Below, one piece after another: positions 43,328-49,208 of a stretch of DNA of 49,208 nucleotides. Origin of the DNA: Candidatus Gastranaerophilales bacterium (GTDB lineage: Bacteria > Cyanobacteriota > Vampirovibrionia > Gastranaerophilales > Gastranaerophilaceae); the NCBI GenBank assembly GCA_944326685.1, contig CALVEV010000010.1:1-49208 (forward strand). The letters are read 5' to 3'. Position numbers and translations under genes: made by a program. Each line of letters begins with the position of its first letter. The stretch's first letter is position 1. The notes beneath the pieces are model-generated. The model had not been told where the DNA came from and did not search any database. It saw only the letters and a program-made list of their open reading frames with translations.

Positions 43328-45697
43328 TTATGGGGTTTCGACAATGTTCAAACTTAATTCCGTCAAGTCAAGTTTTTGGAACATATCCTTAAAACCCTTA
43401 ATTGTATTGAATTCTAGATTAAATTCTATATAACTATCAAGTTTTGATATTGTTGAAATATCTACATGCTCTAATAATTGTATTATGTAGCAATCATCCG
43501 TTTTATCAAGTATTTTTATTATCTCTCCTTCGTCAAACATGTTTAAAGTTAATTCGATTAAAGATATTGTCACTCCTAAAAATACTGAACTGTTTAATAA
43601 ATTAAATTCTCCATTTTTATTATTAGAAACGAACTTTATCATTCCATATATTGTTTTTAGGTATTCATCTATTGAATGGCTAACTTCATAATTCATATAA
43701 TGAATTATTGACGGCTCCGATATTTTTAAAATACTTTCATATATTTCACTACTTGCAGGATAATCAAAAAACATTACTGAATCCGTTTTGATTATATTAT
43801 TTCTATTTTTTATTCTTGAAACAATTTCTGGATAAATTTTTAATTTATCAATTATAGATTTATCTTCTGCAAAAACAACTGTATTATATCTAGTTGTCTT
43901 CAAATAATCATTAACTTGTTTATATATACCTGTTTTATTTCTATGGTCATATATTTTTATACCTATATCTTCATTTTCAATCTCTTTTAAAGATTCCGAA
44001 TGAATATCTTTTAGTATCAATTGAACAGAAGTTGTATTATTAAAAACATTTATTTGCGGATAAAAAGCAATATCTAATAAATCACCATTTGATAACGAAA
44101 TATCACCTTTTGACCACCATATTGCATTAAAAACTTGATTATCTTTTTCTAATATTAATTTCAAATGTTCTTTATTTGACCCCATTAATTTTTTTTCTTT
44201 TAAAATTAAGTCCTTCATTGCAAAAACAGGTTGAGGATTTGCAGCGCCATAAGGTTCTAATTGTTTTAATTCTTCAATTGTATCAACAGATATATCATCA
44301 GTCTTAACTTCCATATCTATATTCAAAACTGGTACAATTTTTTCCCCTGCTAGAGCTTCATTTACTGTATCAATTAAACCTTTTTTTACTTCTTCAAATG
44401 TTACACTTTCCGTTGAAAAAGATAACCCTGCCGCTAGAGTATGACCTCCAAACCCATCTAACTTATCTGAAATATTCGAAATAATATCATATAAACTTAA
44501 AGAAGAAACTCCTTCAACCCCTCTTGCAGAACATCTAATTTGTTTTGTTTCTTCTGAATATGTCATCAAAAAAGTTGGTTTATGATATTTTTCAACAAGC
44601 TTTGATGCAACAATACCAATAATTCCTATATGCCAATCAGGTTTAAACAAAACAAGAGTATTATCTTTCTCTTTTTTTGCCATCTCATCAGCTTCTATAA
44701 ATGTACTATAACATAATTCTTGTCTTACCTTATTAAAATTCTCTAATGCGATAACTGACATCTCTATTTCTTGCCTGTTATCACTTATTAATACTTTAAT
44801 AGCATCATCAACAGCATCTAGACGACCTGATGCATTTATTCTTGGTGCAATACCAAACGCAACTTGTTCTGATGTTATTCCTTCTTCAATATTTGAATAT
44901 CCTGCATTATCTAAAAGCCTTTTTAAACCATAATGTTTACCTTTAGATATTAAATCTAACCCCTTTACAACATAATACCTATTTTCACCTATTAAAGGAA
45001 CGATATCCGCAATTGTCCCTACTGCAACATAAGGTAGAATCTCATAAATATAAGTTAATTTTTCATACTTTTCTAATAAAGCTTGAGCAACTTTAAATGC
45101 AACACCTACACCAGCCAATGCAGTCAAATAATGAATTTCTGATGCAGTTAATTTTTCATCTAAAGCATTTGGGGCTTTTGGATTTATTATTGCTAGAGCT
45201 TCAGGCAAGTCTTCTGGTGCCTCGTGGTGATCTGTAATTATTACATCTATATTAAAACTATTTATAAACTTAACTTCTTCTAAATTACTAATTCCACAAT
45301 CAACAGTTATTATTAATTTAGGTTTTTGAGCGACCATAAGTTTTACTAATGCATTGGAATTTAATCCATGTCCATCACCTTCTCTTTTAGGAATATAATA
45401 AGAAACATTTGCTCCTATATGAGTTAAAGTCTTTACCATTAATGAAGTTGAAGTTAAACCATCAGCATCAAAATCACCATATATTAAAATATTTTCATTA
45501 TTATCTATAGCCTTAACTATACGAGAAACAGCTTTTTGCATATCACAAAAAGCATTTGGATGAGTTAATTTTATACTAAGAGGATTTAGAAAAGTTTCAA
45601 TTTCACTTGGAGTTTTTATTCCACGACTATAAAGAAGCCGCTCAATAAGCGGCTTCGCCTCATCACTCTTATTAATTTTCCATTCTTTTACTTGCAT
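43328..45697 (-). CDS. recJ: Single-stranded-DNA-specific exonuclease RecJ
   Basis: RecJ degrades single-stranded DNA 5'-3' in recombination and mismatch repair. The 789-residue protein has the DHH-family motifs DFDADG (75-80), VDCG, DHH (156-158), the GTIADIVPL motif and the DHHA1 region GFGGHTLAAGLSF. The C-terminal 220 or so residues exceed the E. coli length (577) and match the longer Bacillus-type layout. The start codon lies within the end of ctpA, ten bases before its stop, so translation is coupled. Confidence 0.95.
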   Translation of the reverse strand: MQVKEWKINKSDEAKPLIERLLYSRGIKTPSEIETFLNPLSIKLTHPNAFCDMQKAVSRIVKAIDNNENILIYGDFDADGLTSTSLMVKTLTHIGANVSYYIPKREGDGHGLNSNALVKLMVAQKPKLIITVDCGISNLEEVKFINSFNIDVIITDHHEAPEDLPEALAIINPKAPNALDEKLTASEIHYLTALAGVGVAFKVAQALLEKYEKLTYIYEILPYVAVGTIADIVPLIGENRYYVVKGLDLISKGKHYGLKRLLDNAGYSNIEEGITSEQVAFGIAPRINASGRLDAVDDAIKVLISDNRQEIEMSVIALENFNKVRQELCYSTFIEADEMAKKEKDNTLVLFKPDWHIGIIGIVASKLVEKYHKPTFLMTYSEETKQIRCSARGVEGVSSLSLYDIISNISDKLDGFGGHTLAAGLSFSTESVTFEEVKKGLIDTVNEALAGEKIVPVLNIDMEVKTDDISVDTIEELKQLEPYGAANPQPVFAMKDLILKEKKLMGSNKEHLKLILEKDNQVFNAIWWSKGDISLSNGDLLDIAFYPQINVFNNTTSVQLILKDIHSESLKEIENEDIGIKIYDHRNKTGIYKQVNDYLKTTRYNTVVFAEDKSIIDKLKIYPEIVSRIKNRNNIIKTDSVMFFDYPASSEIYESILKISEPSIIHYMNYEVSHSIDEYLKTIYGMIKFVSNNKNGEFNLLNSSVFLGVTISLIELTLNMFDEGEIIKILDKTDDCYIIQLLEHVDISTISKLDSYIEFNLEFNTIKGFKDMFQKLDLTELSLNIVETP

Positions 45698-46887
45698 TTT
45701 TCCTGAAGAACTTTTATTGCTTCTTTTAATTGTACATCATCTTTATTTTTAATATTATCTTCTGTTAATTTCACTACAACATCAGGAGTTATACCTTTTT
45801 TATGTATATCCTCACCTTTTGGAGTTAAATAACGTTGGATTGTAATATTTACCCCCGCTTCATCGGGAAGTCGATTTATTTCTTGCACCAATCCTTTACC
45901 AAATGATTGTTCCCCAACAATTGTAGCTCTTTTATTATCTTGCATTGCGCCGCTAAAAATTTCACTTGCAGATGCAGAACCCTTATTAATAATAACAACT
46001 AAAGGTTTGTTTGTGATTTTACCACCACTTGTTTTGATAGTATCTTTGTAGCCATATCTATCTACTGTACTTACAATAGTCGAACCTGGATTTAGAAACA
46101 TTCTTGACATTATAACAGCATTACTTAATAATCCTCCAGGATTAGAACGCAAATCAAGAATATAGCCTTTCTTATGTCTTGATTTTAAAAGAATATCACG
46201 AATTTCAGCTGATGCATTTTTACTAATAAAAGATGTTAATCTTATATATTGTAAATCCTCAGGAATTGTAACCTCTATCGGAGGTTTTGTTGATACTGCC
46301 TTTACCTCTATTTCTGCTCGTGTCACTGTAAAAGTAATAGGTGCTAAATCTTTTCTTTTTACTAGAAGCTTAACTTGTGTTCCTACTTCACCTCTAATAA
46401 GCTCTGCAGCTTTTTCAATATTGATACCTTTTGTTGAAGTACCATTTATTTCTAAAATTTTATCATCAGCTAAAAGACCTGCTTTTTCCGCTGGCGAACC
46501 AACAACAGGTTCTATTACTACTAAATTACCGTCTTTTAAACCTATTTGAACCCCTATACCTTTTAATGAACCTTTTATTGAAGACGTTTCTTCTGCAAAT
46601 TCTTTTGGATCAAGAAATCTTGTATATGGATCATTCAAACTTGTTAACATTGTATCGATTGCAACATATGCATCTTCTGGAGTTTTTAATTTATTTTGAT
46701 ATTTATTTCTCCATTTTGTCCATACTTGATTGTTATCAGAAACATCAACATATTTCGTATTAATTAATCTCCATACATTATCGTATAATTCAGCAGGGGT
46801 TGCTGCTTTAACTATTGTTGGAGTTGCTAGCATTAAAATCATAGTTGTTAATGCAATTTTTTTTATATTATAAAATCTATTTTTCAA
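45688..46887 (-). CDS. ctpA: C-terminal processing protease (S41 family)
   Basis: This exported protease has a signal peptide (about 1-28), an N-terminal helical domain, a PDZ domain (about 105-190) and the S41 peptidase domain. The catalytic serine is in GSASASEIF (about S306) and the lysine in SFGKG (K331). It resembles CtpA/CtpB-type tail-specific proteases acting in the periplasm. Start is a TTG supported by AGGAGG six to seven bases upstream. It overlaps recJ by ten bases. Confidence 0.93.
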   Translation of the reverse strand: MKNRFYNIKKIALTTMILMLATPTIVKAATPAELYDNVWRLINTKYVDVSDNNQVWTKWRNKYQNKLKTPEDAYVAIDTMLTSLNDPYTRFLDPKEFAEETSSIKGSLKGIGVQIGLKDGNLVVIEPVVGSPAEKAGLLADDKILEINGTSTKGINIEKAAELIRGEVGTQVKLLVKRKDLAPITFTVTRAEIEVKAVSTKPPIEVTIPEDLQYIRLTSFISKNASAEIRDILLKSRHKKGYILDLRSNPGGLLSNAVIMSRMFLNPGSTIVSTVDRYGYKDTIKTSGGKITNKPLVVIINKGSASASEIFSGAMQDNKRATIVGEQSFGKGLVQEINRLPDEAGVNITIQRYLTPKGEDIHKKGITPDVVVKLTEDNIKNKDDVQLKEAIKVLQEKCK

Positions 46888-46964
46888 AGTTCCCTCCTAA
46901 ATATTAATAACATTATACATAATATTATTTATATTTCCAATGATTAAAAATATTTTCTTAAATC

Positions 46965-47678
46965 CTAAAATTTTTCAGTTCTAAAAATTGTTTTATAGCG
47001 CATAGAACCATAATAAACCTCTATAAGTAAAAATTTATTATCTAAATCTGTTAATTCAAGATTAGTCTTTATAGGCGGTTTTCGTTTTGAACGTTTAAAA
47101 TATTTACCTACACCGTTTAAAAATTTAACCATCCAACGTTGAGATTTTTTCATATCAACTTCTTTTAAATTATTATGATAATACATTGGGTCTGTATAAT
47201 TTTTTTCAAAAACAGGAATTATATATTTTACCTTGCCTGCTTCTTTAAATAGAATAAACCAATCCCCCTTATATTGTCTTGGGGTTAATAAATAATATCC
47301 AGGTTCTATTGTTATAGATTTAAAATAAATCGGAGAATTTAACCTCATCAATGGATATGGGGACCAAGCAGCATCTTTTAAATCATAATACTGATCAGGA
47401 TCTACATTATGATGAAAAGAAAAAGTTGGGACTTCTAAATCTCTATATATTTGTTGATATTCTGCTTGAGTATAAACTTTTTCTGCGGGGATATCACTAC
47501 CATTTGGTTGAGGTTGGGGTTTAGATGGATCAGTAAGTTCATCTAACTCCTCCTCAAAATCGGAATTTTGGCTTTGTTCTTGAACTTGTTCTGTTTGATT
47601 ACCTGTATTAGGTACTGCAAATACATTATTAGAAAAGAATAAACATATTAAACTCGCAACAATTAGTAAGTTTCTCAT
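46965..47678 (-). CDS. Hypothetical secreted protein, 237 residues
   Basis: I do not recognise the family. A signal peptide (about 1-21, ending VFA) is followed by a low-complexity linker rich in Gln, Glu and Pro (25-60) and a compact domain with many aromatic residues. It contains ITIEPGYYLLTPRQYKGDWFILF and resembles a stretch of the secreted protein at 40501. No enzymatic motif is visible. A TAAAAT hexamer ends six bases before the ATG and a TTGTTT lies 16 bases above it, with no Shine-Dalgarno sequence. Confidence 0.6.
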   Translation of the reverse strand: MRNLLIVASLICLFFSNNVFAVPNTGNQTEQVQEQSQNSDFEEELDELTDPSKPQPQPNGSDIPAEKVYTQAEYQQIYRDLEVPTFSFHHNVDPDQYYDLKDAAWSPYPLMRLNSPIYFKSITIEPGYYLLTPRQYKGDWFILFKEAGKVKYIIPVFEKNYTDPMYYHNNLKEVDMKKSQRWMVKFLNGVGKYFKRSKRKPPIKTNLELTDLDNKFLLIEVYYGSMRYKTIFRTEKF

Positions 47679-47727
47679 AATTATATTTTAATTAAATGTT
47701 AAAAAAAAACAAGAAATTTTATTTAAA

Positions 47728-49208
47728 CTATATCAAATTCAATGCAATCGATGGAGATTGATTAGCTGTAGCTAATAAAGATGATGATGCTTGTTGTAAT
47801 ATTTGGGCTCTTATATAGTTAGCTGAGACTTTTGCAATGTCTGCATCTCTTATCGTTGATAATGATGATGTTGTATTTTCTATACTAACATCCAAAGAAT
47901 CCAAGACAGAATCAAGACGATTTTGTATTGCTCCAAACTCAGTTTGCTTAGCGGTTATCATATCTAATATTGCATCTATTTCATCAATTGCATTTTGTGC
48001 GGCTGCTGTTGTTGATACATCTATATTCAACTTAAATCCTAATGCAGTACTAAAAGATATCTTGGAATTCTCACTAGAATCTATTCCGACCTGTAAAGTA
48101 AAATCCGTTATTGATGAAGGTTTAGCCTTTGTTAATGTCCCATTTGCTATTAAAGCATTTAATTCTGATGTAGTTACACCAATACTACCACCATTAGAAT
48201 CACTCTGTCCTGTTGTTTGTTTATCATAATAACTGTTAGTTACAGTTGCACTAAAACCATTTCCAACAATAGCACCAGCATTTTGTGGAACATTTGTATT
48301 TATTACATACCCCATTGCATATGAATTAGTTATTTGAGATGTTGCATTCCCACCTCCTAAAATTCCACCTATACACTCATAAGTACCAGAAACATTTGCA
48401 GTAGAATAACTATTGGAAATAATAGCAGTACCAAGTCCCCAGCCTAATATACCTCCAACACCAGATCCTAATCCTATTACATCCCCAGATACATAGCAAG
48501 AATCAATTGTTGAATTACTTGCTACTACCCCAATTAATCCTCCTGAAGAACTACCAACATTTACATCTCCTATAAGGTATGAATTTGATATAGTTGAATC
48601 AAATACATATCTAATCAAGCCACCAATACCTCCATTAGTAGTATTATTAATATCAACATTTTCAAGGCCTAAATTTTTGATAGTAGCACCTGATGTTGAT
48701 GCAAATAAACCACCACTTGTTGATTTCAAATTTTTAATTACATATCCATTACCATTCAATTCACCAGTAAAATAAGAATTAATACCACCTATTTGATTCC
48801 AATTTGAGATAGATGATAAATCTACATCATTCATCAAGATATATTTACCTGATAAATTATTACGAATATTGTTCAAATCATTTGCAGTTTTGATTATTGT
48901 ATAGCCTTGTGCCAAAGCTTCTTCTTCAGATAACTGAGTAACTTCAGAAATAAAATCTCCTGTTACATTTTGACCATCACCAAATAAATTTATACCATTA
49001 TATTCTGTTGTCGACATTACACGATTTATTTCATCTGTTCTTGCATCAATTTCTGCTTGAATTGCAGCAATTGAATCTGAGCCATAGGTTCCATTTGCGG
49101 CTTGCTCCGCTAAATCTCTCATTCGTTGTAAATGTGTTGTAACCAAATCCAAACTACTTGTTGCAGTACCTAACAAGGAAGTTCCTAACATTGTATTATT
49201 TCTTGCTA
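47728..49208 (-). CDS. Flagellin with inserted GLUG-type beta-solenoid (5' end cut by window)
   Basis: The C-terminus and the part of the N-terminus in view are flagellin. LVTTHLQRMRDLAEQAANG (about residues 16-34 of the visible frame), TTEYNGINLFGDG (61-73), and the C-terminal AIQNRLDSVLDSL and ILQQASSSLLATANQSP (464-480) are the D0/D1 coiled-coil signatures. Between them, residues about 97-350 form a GLUG module. It starts with YTIIKTANDLNNIR, has GKYILMNDVDLSS and FTGELNGNGYVIKNL, and continues with five GG-I/L-G coils each followed by a NSY or SCY strand, closing with the NSYYDKQTTGQSDSNGG segment. Such modules occur in large surface adhesins and would protrude from the filament as the D2/D3 domain. 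The reading frame continues past 49191 to the window edge, so about 50 N-terminal residues are missing. Confidence 0.92.
   Translation of the reverse strand, partial: ARNNTMLGTSLLGTATSSLDLVTTHLQRMRDLAEQAANGTYGSDSIAAIQAEIDARTDEINRVMSTTEYNGINLFGDGQNVTGDFISEVTQLSEEEALAQGYTIIKTANDLNNIRNNLSGKYILMNDVDLSSISNWNQIGGINSYFTGELNGNGYVIKNLKSTSGGLFASTSGATIKNLGLENVDINNTTNGGIGGLIRYVFDSTISNSYLIGDVNVGSSSGGLIGVVASNSTIDSCYVSGDVIGLGSGVGGILGWGLGTAIISNSYSTANVSGTYECIGGILGGGNATSQITNSYAMGYVINTNVPQNAGAIVGNGFSATVTNSYYDKQTTGQSDSNGGSIGVTTSELNALIANGTLTKAKPSSITDFTLQVGIDSSENSKISFSTALGFKLNIDVSTTAAAQNAIDEIDAILDMITAKQTEFGAIQNRLDSVLDSLDVSIENTTSSLSTIRDADIAKVSANYIRAQILQQASSSLLATANQSPSIALNLI

Noticed and set aside
1..49208. CRISPR array, toxin-antitoxin pair or restriction system
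   Set aside because: No spaced direct repeats or recognised defence genes were found in the window.

Overview
The window is AT-rich, gene-dense bacterial chromosome, about 60 genes on both strands with short or overlapping junctions. It encodes a Gram-negative cell plan: a KDO-8-phosphate synthase (needed for LPS), a barrel-like secreted protein ending in Tyr-Thr-Phe, TonB/TolA-like and S41-protease envelope proteins, and a flagellin. Several traits resemble Cyanobacteria and their non-photosynthetic relatives: a PDZ/radical-SAM/DUF512 protein of a type well represented in cyanobacteria, pheS without pheT beside it, and many lineage-style hypothetical proteins. My inference is a gut-type member of Vampirovibrionia/Melainabacteria (order Gastranaerophilales). 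No rRNA gene is present, so this is not proven.

Layout. 1-1.9 kb: an IS1595-family (ISXO2-like) transposase with an overlapping unknown second gene. 1.9-8.1 kb: a putative zinc peptidase-like protein, uridine phosphorylase, a methyltransferase plus YkgJ-like pair, a secreted barrel-like protein, and a DNA-repair pair (ogt, family 4 UDG) facing a thioredoxin. 8.1-18.5 kb: phosphohexomutase, an orphan sugar-ABC permease, rplS-rbgA, a membrane-anchored Kelch propeller, a TPR-TonB protein, and divergent tsaD/obgE. 18.7-25.9 kb: a glycosyltransferase, radA, three unknown proteins, and pheS with an overlapping metallo-hydrolase/kdsA pair. 25.9-29.2 kb: dnaG-rpoD and then rpmB. 29.6-33.5 kb: a minus-strand run reading split transketolase C-half, ftsE, ftsX, HDOD protein, cysteine hydrolase. 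34.4-37.3 kb: gatB, a glutaminase-less GlmS-like SIS protein and an EF-hand protein. 37.5 kb: a folded, relatively GC-rich RNA-like element ahead of a two-gene chromate-type transporter. 38.7-49.2 kb: TPR protein, the DUF512 protein with a PadR regulator, HU, recJ-ctpA, a secreted protein and a flagellin cut by the window edge.

Two observations stand out. First, the flagellin carries, in place of its variable outer domain, a complete GLUG-type beta-solenoid module of the kind found in surface adhesins. Second, many genes (kdsA, tsaD, radA, dnaG, ogt and others) lack a Shine-Dalgarno sequence and instead have a -10 hexamer ending exactly six bases before the ATG, which predicts leaderless mRNAs. 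Other genes in the same window have strong AGGAG-type sites. I used this rule to move several start codons. No CRISPR array, tRNA, rRNA or recognised defence system was seen.
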